Positions 10,741 through 21,710 of a stretch of 64,000 bases of DNA are shown here, piece after piece. The stretch is taken from positions 9,176,001 through 9,240,000 of the forward strand of contig JAKZAP010000005.1 of the NCBI GenBank assembly GCA_023053575.1, read 5' to 3'. A model generated the notes under the pieces. That model saw only the letters and a list, made by a program, of their open reading frames with translations, ran no database searches and had not been told where the DNA came from. The position numbers and the translations under genes were made by a program. Position 1 is the stretch's first letter, and each line of letters begins with the position of its first letter. The DNA is from Branchinecta lynchi. Taxonomy: Eukaryota; Arthropoda; Branchiopoda; Anostraca; Branchinectidae.

Positions 10741-11823
10741 CAGTGGTTCCCAACCTTTTCGGTTCGAAAAGATTGCGTACTCCCTTTTTCAGAACGTCAA
10801 AAATACGATAGTTATTATCATAACTGATAAAGCATACATGTGTAAAAATATATACAAAAACAATGAGGCAATCCCTAGAGGCTGCTTTGTAGCGAAAATT
10901 TTGTCAAATCTCGGCTCGACGTCGTTAGCAGTATATTTTTGTTACAGTCAGTCTGTTTCTGTGTTTGGTCTTAATGTTTTCCGTGCTTTCATCAAGCTGC
11001 ATTGCAAACTTTTTTGTTAGCTCAATTCGGAACCTGAATGACAATATCACTTGCAATGTCTTTGATTCTTCTTGAAATACTAGTTGCGTTTTTGATCGAA
11101 GTTTTGTTCGCGGTTCGCTTAGCCGGTTGCTTAATTTCCGTTTTTGAACGCCGTCGAAGTTCACCGTTTGCTTAATTAGTGTTTTTACAACTTCGGCGAT
11201 CCTTGCCAGGTCGACGTTTCTTCGACGGTTCAAGCAAACTTCGAACTTGCTAGCGCACGAAGTTCGACGGTCAGAGTTTGAAGGACGAAGGAACTGTGAC
11301 CGGCGACCCAAAACGGTATTTAAGCAGAGACCTTTGAGGTTGAAGGTAACTTCAAACTTCGATCAAAAACGCAACTACTATTGGTTGACACAGGAAGAGA
11401 TTTTAGGGCACTAGGTAGTAGGCTAGCTGTTTGAATCAACATTATTTCACTTACTTTCACTAGGACTTGTAATCAGATGCGTCGCGCACGGGTTTACAAC
11501 ACCCGTCCCCCCAAAAAGGTCGGCCAGACGATTAAAAAGAAGAGTCGTCGCGAAGCGCCACGATTTTTCGCAAAAACTTTTGCTTAAAAAACAAAAAATA
11601 CAGTCGGTAAACATGACCTAGTGGTCAGTAAAAATACCTTGCCCCTTAAGACACATTTTGGCTGGTGATGCCTCTGCTCTTAATGTTAGGCTTTCGGCAG
11701 ACAAAAACGAGCGAGGCGAGATTTTGAAGCTACAGACTAAATCAATTTTGGTTCCTTCGCGTACCCCTTGCAAGGGTCTAGCGTACTCCTTGGGGCACGG
11801 GTACCACCATTTGGGAACCACTG
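10741..11823. mobile_element. Non-autonomous hAT-type transposon with 8-bp target duplication
   Basis: Inverted termini are cagtggttcccaacc (left) and tttgggaaccactg (right). This CAGTGGTTCCCA end is typical of hAT/Charlie-like elements. The target duplication ACCTAAGG is exact at 10733-10740 and 11824-11831, matching the 8-bp duplication of hAT insertion. Near each end are tgcgtactccc-like and gcgtactccttgggg-like pieces also usual for such elements. Its 1083 bp encode no recognisable transposase, and a smaller hAT-like element is nested at 11474-11676. Confidence 0.9.
11474..11676. mobile_element. Nested 203-bp hAT-like MITE (sibling at 26625-26935)
   Basis: Termini are cagatgcgtcgcgcac (left) and ggtgatgcctctg (right), inverted with mismatches. 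Flanking 8-mers cttgtaat and ctcttaat match at 6 of 8 positions. The interior gtcggccagacgattaaaaag, cgcgaagcgccacgattttt and cagtcggtaaac is shared with the element at 26625-26935. It sits inside the larger hAT element 10741-11823, giving a clear order of insertion. Confidence 0.75.
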
Positions 11824-11831
11824 ACCTAAGG

Positions 11832-13170
11832 CATAGGCTGTTTTTTTAAGTCTAAGAGTCGAGTAAGATGCTCTGTCATTTTTAAACATTTTTTTATATA
11901 ATTATTTTAAGTATTTTGTGTGTGTTTTTTACTGAAAGTATTGTTGTTAATTTATTTTTGGAGGTCAGCTTCTACTTTTCAGTATTTGAGGAAAAGTGCT
12001 CGATGAATTCAGTTTTTGAGGAAAAGTGCTCGATGAACATCTGCGGAGGCTGATACTGCTTCTTATCAGCGTCTCTGGAGGATGATACGAGGTCTTAACA
12101 GTCTCCAAAAAAGTAATGTCATAATAAAACTTCTTGTGGGACATAGAAAGATATGCATTTCATACGTGTACGAGAAAAGTTTTAAGTGGTATGTCGTAAA
12201 AAGGATTTTTTTCTTAAAAAACTGAACTTGAGCTTTAAAAAAATATACTGACTTTGCAGTCAGTTGACGTTTATCCTATTCAATCGTGGACATCGTATGG
12301 ATGAAAACTTACAATAAAATATTATAGAACATAATTAGTACTGTAAACTAATTTTGTTGAACTATTATTTTAACTGTCGAGTAATACTTGTTACAGCGAC
12401 AGTGATAGACATCGAAACAACTGTTCGTACCCTGAAATATCGTTGACAAATAAAATGTACACCAATTAACACAAGTTTCTAACCCCTCACCTCTGAAGAT
12501 GAGCGTTGTCTAAGAATGGATTCTCTCCGTGATCAACATGGACATGAATTTTACTTACCCTCTAACGCATCGGAAACTGATCATTGGTAGCCTACACGAA
12601 CAAACAGAAGTCACAAACCCCTCATCGCCGAAGACGACCATGGTCTCACAACCGATTGTTACTTAGGAATTGCAAATTTCTTTTTCATGTGCATCTTACC
12701 ACCGAAGTTGTCAACACCTCTGATTGGACTGAGGTAGATTATTTAGATTAGATTATTCGATTATATATGGGGTTTATTGGAAAAAAATACTAGGAACTCC
12801 AAACTCCTCCAGAAGTTTACACTTGTTAAGAGGTTTAACAAAACCCCTTTGAGAGATTAACCTACAGAAAGAAAGAAGAAAAAAAGAGAGGAAAAGAAAA
12901 GAAAAAAATTATGCACTTTCTCGGTTCCCAGAAAAACTATACACTCCAATATCACCTCTCCAAAACAAACTAACCAAACAAATAAATAAAATATATATAG
13001 ATAAATAAACATATCGGAATCTGGTTCAACATGAGAACGACTCAAATCAAAATATCGACATTTTAAAACTCATATTGGTGGAGACAAAGGGTTTTAAGAT
13101 CTCGACGGAACTCACACAGATTCTCTGACCTTTCTGACCTAAACTGGCAAGTCAGCTAAACTTTAGTCTG
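11832..13170. other. Gene-free AT-rich stretch
   Basis: No gene supported. It contains a short direct repeat (tttttgaggaaaagtgctcgatgaa twice near 11975-12035) and two diverged copies of a cccctcaccnctgaagatgannnt block near 12485 and 12615. A purine-rich run (gaaagaaagaagaaaaaaag) is at 12867-12910. Confidence 0.5.
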
Positions 13171-13180
13171 GCGATGTTGC

Positions 13181-13262
13181 GGCCCTTCTTGGCAATGGTC
13201 CTTATCAGGCTCAAACCTGTGTTAGATTTGGGCCTGGTGCTTGCCAAGAAGGGCAGCGTTAA
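13181..13262 (+). mobile_element. Short inverted Penelope-like terminal fragment
   Basis: gcggcccttcttggcaatgg and its near inverse cttgccaagaagggcagcg face each other across about 45 bp. Both match the conserved ccttgccaagaagggccg block of the Penelope-like family in this window. The 74-codon ORF over it derives from the repeat. Confidence 0.5.
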
Positions 13263-13814
13263 AACAAAATGTCATACGAATTCCAAAGTTCGTCATTTTG
13301 CCGTGCGCCAACTTTCTAAAACTAATCGCTGGGAAATAATCAAGGGTGAAGCTCACATTCGTATCTACGTGAGGGGACTTTTGAAGTTCAAAGTTTGACT
13401 GAAAAGCCAAATTGTTTTTGTGTCATTTAATTGAATACACTGAATTATTTGGATTCTGCAAAGGGATTTTTGTATTTTCCCCTATCTGCTCTAGTTATGA
13501 AGTTCAGAATATCTGCAGCCGTCCCAACAGCGTAAATTCTACTATGACGCGGGAAATTTTAATCTCAATACAAACGCGCCGAAGTGGTTAGATTTGTGAA
13601 GATTTGTTAGTGCCTGAACAACAAGAAAATCAGAATCTTTCTCATAAGGCAAAAGCAAAAATACAAGTGCATAGAGGTACCACAAATCACACGTAAATTC
13701 CACTATTTGAAAATCGATTATTCGTGAATAGCGGAACCGAAGTAACGCATTTTCAGCAGGTCTTCTAGCCAATTTAAGTGAATAAGTGATGGGTATAACT
13801 AACAGGCTCATATC

Positions 13815-14124
13815 ATTTATTCAAACAATGTTTACACGGATACGTCAGCTCTGATTTTCATCAGCGATATTTCGGCCCTTTTTGGCAAGGGTCCTCGTCA
13901 GGCTGTCAATCTTCTTGTTCAACTTCTGGGAAGGAAACAAACCTGTAACCTGTTTTGTTACAGGTTTGTTTCCTTCCCAGAAGTTGAACAAGAAGATTGA
14001 CAGCCTGACGAGGACCCTTGCCAAGAAGGGCCGAAATATCGCTGATGAAAATCAGAGCTGACGTATCCGTGTAAACATTGTTTGAATAAATGTTTCAAAG
14101 TCAGCTTGGGCTCAAAGAATATTT
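13815..14124. mobile_element. Short Penelope-like element: near-perfect inverted arms with 11-bp target duplication
   Basis: About 130-bp arms (13816-13948 and about 13957-14090) are nearly perfect inverted repeats meeting at a few-base loop (cctgttttgt). The right side has an extra tail tttcaaagtcagcttgggct ending agaatattt. AGGCTCATATC flanks both sides (13804-13814 and 14125-14135). The same arms and tail bound the element at 55569-55821, whose interior retains a CR-motif peptide typical of Penelope-like elements. Inverted pseudo-LTRs with variable target duplications fit that class. Confidence 0.8.
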
Positions 14125-14132
14125 AGGCTCAT

Positions 14133-14600
14133 ATCCAGGAATTTATTTAGGGGGGGGGGTGCCTTTCGGGGGGGGGGGGGGGGGGGGGGGTTGCCTGCCG
14201 GTCGGACAAAAAAGTACAAAAAATACATAAATCAGAGGAAAAAGCTTATCAAAATGAGTATTTTTGCCTTGGTAACTAGACTGTCCTATTCCATCCTTTT
14301 TCGTTTAAACTTGTGACAGGCACACGGCACATGTAATGCTCAGCCCGAAGCGCAGAAGTGGAATGATAAACTGAACTAAATTCACGTATAAAAATAGCTT
14401 TTAATTGTAGAAAGCAGCACACTCGGATTAATGTAACATGCTTCTTTTTATTTCTGTAATATTACAGAAACTATGTAAGACCTATGATTTCCATGCTTTG
14501 CAAACGGGCCTTACTCATAGCGCCGCCCACTACGCTTGCAGCATTTAAAGCGAGACAAACTTGCAGGTTTATAAATTTATGGTAAAGCAAAGGTGCGGTC
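14133..14600 (+). repeat. Segmental duplicate 1 including a GTATCCAGG MITE remnant
   Basis: After a G-rich MITE piece (14133-14250), the stretch from ccttggtaactagactgtcc onward matches 17563-17985 over about 300 bp. Shared blocks include gcacacggcacatgtaatgc, gaagcgcagaagtggaatga and cagcacactcggattaatg. The second copy has an extra about 105-bp segment (about 17750-17855). Confidence 0.85.
14160..14193 (+). repeat. Long G homopolymer
   Basis: A G run of more than 20 bases sits inside the MITE remnant. Homopolymer length here may be inaccurate for assembly reasons. Confidence 0.8.
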
Positions 14601-15105
14601 TGCGCACACCAAGGAAACAATGGAGGCAATATAATTTTTTTGCTGTGTTCAGAACATTCAGAACAGTTTTTGGAGCCAGCGCTGATGAACGAATGAACGA
14701 ACTTCAGTAGGAACGTTCTCTCTATCGCTAGTGGTGCTACTATCGCTGCCATTCGAGTGTGGGTCAATTTTGTCAAGTCTTGGTGCTACTCCTTAGTGTT
14801 ATTTTGCTCTGCTAAAACTCGACTGGGAAGCAACCCGAGCAAAGTAACACTAGGCAGTAGCGCAAAGACTTGACACACACTTGAACAGCTTCGATACTAT
14901 CACCACTAGCGATAGAAAACATCTCACTGAAACTTATTCAGTCGTTTACCAGCGCTGGCTCCGATAACTTCATATTCTGAAAATCGCAAAAAAAAAGATA
15001 CAGCCTCCGTTGACTCCTTGGTGTGTGCAGACCGCACCTTTGCCTTACTAGAAATTTCCAAACAGGCAAGTTTGTCTCACTTCAAATGCTGCAAGCATAG
15101 GTACT
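14529..15105. repeat. Large imperfect inverted repeat with arms of about 280 bp
   Basis: Left-arm landmarks ctacgcttgcagcatttaaa, aggtgcggtctgcgcacacc, ttggagccagcgctg, cgctagtggtg, gtcaagtctt and tgctactccttagtgtta are met in inverse order on the right, as taacactaggcagtagcgca, aagacttgac, caccactagcg, cagcgctggctcc, ggtgtgtgcagaccgcacct and aatgctgcaagca. The centre is near 14825. A related single arm lies at 56400-56600. It is probably a foldback-type element; the termini continue into the segmental duplicate. Confidence 0.8.
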
Positions 15106-15264
15106 GGTGCTACTCTCTAGTGTTATTTTGCTGTGCTCAAAACTCCAGTGGAAAGCAGAAACACGGTTTGAAGAATCGGTAGCTTGCTGCACCATGGCTA
15201 TGACACAATTTGAGGCAATCCCCTCCAGTTTACCAAAACCCCTTATTTTGGGAAAGCCTATGCC

Positions 15265-15482
15265 AAACGCTGGGTATACCTAGCGTTAGGTACACCCTAT
15301 GCCTAACGCTGGATACACTATGCCAAATGCTGGATATCTGAACTCAATAAGGTATTGATGATTTGAGTGAAGCTCAGAAATCAATCAATCAGAATTCATC
15401 TATAGTGAGGTAGGTGGTTAGGATACCAACAGCTATCCAGTGTCTGGCATAGAGCTCCCAGCGTTTGGCATAGGGTATCCAA
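15265..15482. repeat. Short-motif cluster, TATGCCAAACGCTGG
   Basis: tatgccaaacgctgggtat, tatgcctaacgctggatac and tatgccaaatgctggatat occur as direct copies at 15260-15345. The inverted forms gtgtctggcatag and cccagcgtttggcata occur at about 15440-15470, together making a small inverted cluster. Confidence 0.6.
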
Positions 15483-15489
15483 AAATCAG

Positions 15490-16500
15490 GGGTTTGTGGC
15501 TGCCTGGTCCCCTCTCACATATAAAGAACTCCACTCCACTTCTCAACATGTAGGCTCTGAGTCTTCCACAAGGAAGGACCATCCTTTTGGACACATGCCC
15601 GAGTTCTACGAAGCTTTCCAAAATGTAAGTTGCGTTTTATTGGATTCACTTTTGTTTCGTAAAAGTTTGTAGTTTGGCTCTTGTTTTGTCTTACTTGCGT
15701 TTTATTGATTTCTTGTTTCCGAAAAGTCAAACTACACCAAACTACGTCGGCTAGGTAGTTTGTAGTTTGAGCTCCGTAGTTTCAGGTTCGAAACTACAGC
15801 AAATGGAATGGACAAATAAAATGGCTTTTAAGCGAAACTACGCCGAAACTACCTCCAAAAAACGCCCCAAAGTATCAAACTCATCAATCCGATGTGAGAT
15901 CCAAACCTTCCGTGAAAACCAACGAATTCTTCTAGCGCTGAGCAGAATTCGGTGGACTCGGAACAATTAAAAAACAAAACAAAAAAACAAAGTGTTGCTC
16001 AGCCCCACAATAATAAACTTAGCCTTTGAAATCAGGCATTCACGAGGGTTAATATGCTTAGCGAGAAGAAAAATACTTTCAATGAATACATTCAATGGCG
16101 AGTTAACAAGATCAAGCTGGCAGACAAATCTTAATGGGTTACGTGCGCGGGCCCAGACGAATAACAAGCTCGACCTCGAATGAGAAATATTTCCCTAAAA
16201 AGACATGGTAACATCGGTGGCGGAGTGAAAATTAACTACAGGAACGCTTTCAGTGCCAAGCGGCAAATTAACAAACTTAAGCTGACAGACTACCATGAAA
16301 GGTCACATGTAGGGGTCTTGAACTTTTCGGAAAGAAGAAACAGATCGAATTAGGAAGCTTGGTAAAGTAGTCGATTAGTCGGTCAGTCAGATATTATCAA
16401 CGAGTGGAATGTATAAGAATATGTGTGGGAAGTTTCAAGCGAAGTCGAAGTCGTGATGCCTTTTCATAAAATCGTTTGTCCCCGTATTTCGAAATGGGCA
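15490..16500. other. Gene-free stretch, nothing recognised
   Basis: Contains locally repeated aaactac/gtagttt motifs at 15660-15870. No domain-bearing ORF. Confidence 0.4.
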
Positions 16501-16504
16501 AGCC

Positions 16505-17205
16505 CGTATCTGTTCAGTCAGTGCATTTCATAATTCGGTCATTAATCAGATTCGTTTGGTCCTGATTCGTGACCGAATTCGATAACTCATCCAACTCTTG
16601 TTCAGTCCGCATCGATTTCGACGCATTCGGTCCGTCCTTGCGTAAATTCGGTGATTTAAACTGTAAGTAAGTAAGTAAGTAATTTATTTATAACCCGCCG
16701 TTTTCAGAAAGCGGAGTAAATGAAGAAAGTAAATAAAACACATAAACATACACATAAAGCACTGTGTATTTGGTCTCATTATTTACCGAATTCGGTTCAA
16801 GTCTGTATCATTCAGTCAGTCCATTTCATAATTCGGTCATTAATCAGATTGATTTGGTTCTTATTCGCGACCGAATTCGATAACTCATCCAACTCTTCTT
16901 CAGTCCGCATCGATTTCGTCGCATTCAGTCCGTCCTTGCGTAAATTCGGTGATTTAAACTGTTTATTTGGTTTCATTATTTACCGAATTCGATTCAAGTC
17001 CGTATCATTTGGTCCGTCCATTTTATAATTCGGTCATTTAATCAGATTTATTTGGTTCTGATTCGTGACCGAATTTGATAATTCATCCAACTCTTGTTCA
17101 GTCCGCATCGATTTCGTCGCATTCGGTCCGTCCTTGCGTAAATTCGGTGATTTAAACTGTTTATTTGGTCTCATTATTTACCAAATTCGGTTAATATAAG
17201 GTTTG
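16505..17205 (+). repeat. Tandem repeat of about 197 bp, three copies
   Basis: The anchor aattcggtcattaatcaga occurs at about 16533, 16831 and 17027. Other shared blocks are gtgaccgaattcgataac, tcatccaactcttgttcagt, ccgtccttgcgtaaattcgg and tgatttaaactgt. The first interval is about 100 bp longer because of the insertion at 16665-16760. Confidence 0.9.
16665..16760 (-). mobile_element. 96-bp non-LTR retrotransposon 3' tail inserted in the tandem repeat
   Basis: Between two halves of a repeat unit lies (aagt)n, then aatttatttataacccgccg, a short stem (cgccgttttcagaaagcgg) and tttatttac-type tail sequence. ACTGT flanks both ends (16660-16664 and 16761-16765). The neighbouring unit reads aaactgtttatttgg without interruption. 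A second copy is at 42631-42740. On the minus strand it ends in (TTAC)n, as 3' tails of some CR1/L2-type LINEs or their SINEs do. Confidence 0.8.
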
Positions 17206-17387
17206 AAGCCAAGCTGACCATTCATTACGAAAGAAATAGAAAACCATGATTTTCGGTTTTTTTTCGTGATCAGCTAATTATCCCTCTAGGATGACGTGCG
17301 AAGGATAAATATAAATTCGGATATTTCGGTTGCACTTCCGGCAAACCGTCCTCAGCGAAAAATACAAACAACTAAATCATAAAAAAG

Positions 17388-17556
17388 CCCGTATCCAGGA
17401 ATTTATTTGGGGGGGGGGGGGGGTTGCCTGTCGGTCGGACAAAAAAGTACAAAAAAGACATAAATCAGAGGAAAAAGCCTATAAAAATGAGTATTTTTGT
17501 ATGTTTCGGGGGGGGGGGAGGGGTCAACCCCCTGCCCCCCCCGCTGGATACGGCCT
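17388..17556. mobile_element. MITE with GTATCCAGG-type termini, copy 3
   Basis: The left end cgtatccaggaatttattt precedes a G run, and the right end is a C run then gctggatacggcc. Interior gttgcctgtcggtcggacaa and gacataaatcagaggaaaaa match copies at 484-665 (inverted) and 14133-14250. Confidence 0.8.
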
Positions 17557-17562
17557 TGGTAG

Positions 17563-17985
17563 CTAGATTGTCCTCTTCATCCTCTTTCGTTTAAACTTAT
17601 AACAGGCACACGGCACATGTAATGCTAACCCGAAGCGCAGAAGTGGAATGACAAACTCAACTAAATTGACGAATAAAAATAGCTTTTAATTGTAGAAAGC
17701 AGCACACTCGGATTAATGGAACATGCTTCTTTTTATTTTTGTAATATTTATCTGTTTATTGCTCGGGTATTTTGGTTGCGTGACCAGGGACATGTCCCTG
17801 ATCCTTAGCAAATTTGATTTGAATCTACTTGAAACTGGTACATGGTCGCTTGGAGTAGCGCCAAGACCTATGCTTTCCATGCTTTGGTACGGGCCATACT
17901 CATAGCGCCGCCCACTACGCTTGCGGCATTTAAAGCGAGACAAACTTGCAGGTGTATAAATTTATGGTATAGCAAACATACGGAA
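17563..17985 (+). repeat. Segmental duplicate 2 of 14270-14600
   Basis: See the first duplicate: blocks gcacacggcacatgtaatgc, cagcacactcggattaatg and ccgcccactacgcttg recur in order. It contains an extra segment around 17750-17855, including gcgtgaccagggacatgtcc, absent from duplicate 1. That segment may be a later insertion or may have been lost from copy 1. Confidence 0.8.
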
Positions 17986-17989
17986 CGAG

Positions 17990-19555
17990 CCTACTATTTC
18001 AACGCTCGGTTCGTTTATCTGGAAGTCCGAATATTTCAGGGCATAATCGAGGCATTAGCCGCATATTTTTGTAAAACCCTATTTTTCTTGCGCCGTTCTC
18101 CGTTCTGCCTATAAGCGAACTAGTTCTCCGTTGAGGCTATTACAAAAAACGCCTATTGCACCAATTTTAAATTGAGGGACTATTAACTAAAAGATCAGAA
18201 TTTGTGTACGATTTTGCCAGTTTTTTTCCCACTCACCTGCAATTAATGAATTTACTGTCAGCTACACCTGTTTATATTATATTTTTATTAAAAGATATTT
18301 TGTACTAAACATATTTTAGTAACCTTGAGAACAGGAAAAGTTTTTCTCCTTATTTCAATATTTTATCGTCTCTTCCATTCTTCTTTCCCACTTTCCTCTT
18401 CTGTTTTGGCTTTCTCTACTTTTGCTTGGTCCCTTTTGCTTTTCTACAAGCAACTATCTCCTCTCTTGCTTTCCCGGATTGCAACCATCTGTTCTAACAT
18501 TCTGATAGGAAACTCCTCAAGATTACATGAAATGTACTTGTCGTTCATGTCGAAGCCCACTCCCATTGAGCTCCCACTGAGCTTAGAAGGAATTCTCAGG
18601 TAACACGGTTGATATGAATATTTGTCAACAATACAAATAATCCGGAGTACAACAACGAATAGATAAAAAATGGAACTCAGCTTATATTTGTCAAAGCTAG
18701 TAAATTGGGAGTGTCGCAGTCAGCAAAAAAACGCGTAACGATATTTTAGCAAAAATAAGTTGTCGAGGAATCTGCTGATTTCTGATTTAACATTATATTC
18801 TAGGGGGTGGTAATGTGGCACCATGATTGTTTGGTCCGCCCATTGAACTTCAAGTTCCCGAGTCAACGAAAATAGGACGGCCCATTCCATAATTCCTTTT
18901 ACTTCATCATTAGTTTCTGTTAATTTCGTCAAAATAGGGTGGCAATTTTGCTGAAGGACCTCGTGAAGGACCTGTTCCCGAGACTTTACTATTGTAGCAG
19001 AACGGGATGAGAACGATATTCAGAACTGGGGTTCCTCTTCTGTTGATCATCCAGCACAACGGAATGTCGAAGAATGAAATACAACTCGTTCTCCATTCTG
19101 CTAAAAACGGATAAATAGTACTACGACGTTCTACTAAAAACGACTTGTAGAAGAATGGGATAGAGAACGGAGAATCGGTTGTTTCCAAAAAGCTCGCTAT
19201 TTTCCTGGCACGGACAGCTGCCCGACGTGGGTTCGACAGCCACTAAACTTATCCGTTAGCACTATCAAATGTGATTTGCGGTAAGATTGGGCTGAAGGAT
19301 AGGCCTACTTTTGATTTGTCTTATTTCCAGTTCGTAGACTATGGTAATACCCCATTCGTCACTGGGCACTACCGTTAACTGGTATTCGAAGCTTGTACGT
19401 CACCAAGCAGAAATTTTCCATGGAAGGAATGAGCGTGTTACATAGTAGCTACAGGAAGCACTTGCAAGAATAAGCAAAATGTTGGCAGGAGTTTTTTATT
19501 TGGGTACTTTGTACAGATTCGAATATTATTTTATTATACACTAGTAAGTAAAAAG
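17990..19555. other. Gene-free stretch
   Basis: No supported gene. Short ORFs at 18325-18603 and 18910-19188 lack recognisable domains. A possible Penelope-tail echo (gatttgcggtaagattgggc) is at about 19270. Confidence 0.4.
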
Positions 19556-19559
19556 TAGA

Positions 19560-20442
19560 CTCCTTGAACATCTTTCCCATTAAATTCAAAAACCAGATTA
19601 ATCATCTGAGAAAACCAAGTTCAGATATTGAATCAGCATGTGTGTTTACCCCTGTAAGTCATATCTGTTGTGACGAAAACTTCCTGCCACTTCTGCAAAT
19701 TTCCCGGTTTCGGCCGAATTCCGGAACTACTTGTCCAGCGAAAATAGAAAGCTCAAAAACGAACTCAGCGTATCTTCTTTCCCCAATCTTGTACATCCAA
19801 TCAACTTCAAATAAAAATTCAACTTATAACAAATTTTCAGGCGCCAGGCGGATTCCGGTCGAACTATATGTCCGGGTAAAAAATGACTGTCATACATGGA
19901 TTCACCATCTCATTACCCCTAAGTCGAATATCTAATCAACTAGAAATTAAAACCCTTAACTTTTAACAATTTTCGGTTTTGGCCGGATTCCGGGCGAACT
20001 ACTTGTCGAGGTAGAAAATTGTTTTCCCGTAAGTTTTCAGCATGTTTTCTTACTCCTAAATGGAACATCTAATCAATTCCAAATAAAACTTTTACTTTTA
20101 ACAAACTTTCCGGTTTTGGCCGGATTCTGGGCGAACTACTTTTCCGGTGACAAAATGGTTTTCACCATCGTGTTCATCATGTCTTCTTACCTCATAATCG
20201 ACCATCACATTATCTGCTTAAAAATATTTCATTTGCCCCTTAATTTAAACCCCCACCCCTAAATGTAGGGCTACATAGCCCATCTACGAACTTGACCTTA
20301 CTCTTGACCCAAAGAATCCTCACACCAAGTTTCATCAAAATATCTCATTCCCTACGAGAGCTATAGTGCGCAAAGACGGACAGACTGACAACTTTTGCGA
20401 TGGCATAGGTATCCCGCCACTTACATTTTGGGATCCCAAAAA
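19560..20442 (+). mobile_element. GGGATCCC-family tandem-repeat element, copy D, left end unclear
   Basis: About 137-bp units, each with ttccggttttggccggattc, cgggcgaactacttgtc and atgtcttcttac-like blocks, precede a unique 3' part (gacggacagactgacaactt, then ttttgcgatggcataggtat) and the palindromic end ttttgggatcccaaaa-like at about 20428-20442. The same organisation is seen at 29464-30182, 47480-49098 and 61595-62765. No coding sequence. Confidence 0.85.
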
Positions 20443-20449
20443 GTATTTT

Positions 20450-21260
20450 ATTGTTGAACTTGGCTGTAATGATATGGACTTTAAAGGCGCTAGAAATACA
20501 TCTGTAAGCAAAACCCTTGAGGCAAAAACAATAGCAGGTTCTTAGGGATCATTGATGTATACCGTTTGGTCAAAAGTAGAACCCTTGTGGCACAGATGAT
20601 CATGGGTTGATATGTATCGTTTGATAAAAAGTACTTTTCGACCTTGCGGTGAAGATGCGCACTTTAAGGGAACTAGAACCTCATTTGTAAGCAAAACCCT
20701 TGAGGCAAAAATGGTAATGGGCTCATGGGGATCATGAAAATGCATATTTTGCTTAACAGTATTTTTCTTAATTCCCGTTCATGATTGGTACTTTAAGGAA
20801 TGATCGGATTTTGAAAGTGGCGATTTCTAAGCCAATCTTGTCGAATTTATAACTCCACTGCATTTCAGCTTGACAATATCAAAATTATTCGCAATCTCTC
20901 TACAATGATTGATTTACCAGTACTTGCGTTTAACCGAGGCTTTAACTGCTTGCTTGTTCGAACAAAGGCTTTGCATTCAAACACAGATAACATAATAGAC
21001 GTACACCACACCAGTAATTCGTCGCAAGAAAACGTAGTAATTGCGTTGTAATGATAGGCAAGAGTTCTGGCGTGTCAGAACTGCGCGTAAGATCCCATAC
21101 AGGCCATCTAGCGTTTAGAAATGCATATACCCTGGTAGTTTTGTTTGGCCAGAGAAGCCTCTGACCCACACATTATTCCGAACCCCTTCGACCTTCGACT
21201 GCTCTAGCTCTCTCCGAACGAATTTAAGCAAAAAATGACTCATCCACGAGCAGAGCTTCA
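20450..21260. other. Gene-free stretch with local repeat
   Basis: Contains a diverged direct repeat: gcaaaacccttgaggcaaaa at about 20508 and again at 20692, and ttcttagggatcattga versus catggggatcatga. No gene supported up to the viral hairpin. Confidence 0.5.
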
Positions 21261-21263
21261 CTA

Positions 21264-21707
21264 AACCTGAGGGGGGATGTGGGGTAGGGGCCCCGCGTGC
21301 CCTCCTCCCTTTTCTCTTATCTTTCCCCCCCCCCTGAGGGTCCCCCCCCCCGAACTCCGGAATGATATCTCACATTAGCGATTATACTCTATACTTGTTA
21401 GCTGTGGCTGCAGCTGCTGCTGCACCTGTACTTATAAGGCGCTGTAGGGGTTTGCGTCTCACGCAAAGTCCGTCTTCGGACAGCCCCTTAATTTGCAGCC
21501 TTATAAGTACAGGTGCAGCAGCAGCTGCAGCCACAGCTAACAAGTATAGAGTATAATCGCTAATGTGAGATATCATTCCGGAGTTCGGGGGGGGGGGGGG
21601 AAGATAAGAGAAAAGGGAGGAGGGCACGCGGGGCCCCTACCCCACATCCCCCCTCAGGTTTTAGGGTCTTCCCCGACTAAAAAAAAAATTCACAATATTT
21701 TGGCCGA
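21264..21707. repeat. Parvovirus-type terminal repeat, left copy
   Basis: Bases 21264-21660 form one large palindrome. The outer arm aacctgaggggggatgtggg continues through ccccgcgtgccctcctccc, ggaatgatatctcacattag and gcagctgctgctgcacctgt to a core at 21439-21500, and the second arm returns the exact inverse. The core holds two small hairpins, tttgcgtctcacgcaaa and gtccgtcttcggac, between gggg and cccc, which can fold as a T. About 45 bp inside (ttccccgactaaaa, attcacaatattttggcc) are also shared, inverted, with the right copy. This is the architecture of parvovirus ITRs. Confidence 0.92.
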
Positions 21708-21710
21708 GGC

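Noticed and set aside
13958..14050. Hammerhead ribozyme in the Penelope-like arms (ctgatga and gaaa present)
   Set aside because: The ctgatga and gaaa blocks occur in an order and spacing that cannot make the hammerhead core on either strand; a covariance search (Infernal, Hammerhead_1/3/HH9) would settle it.
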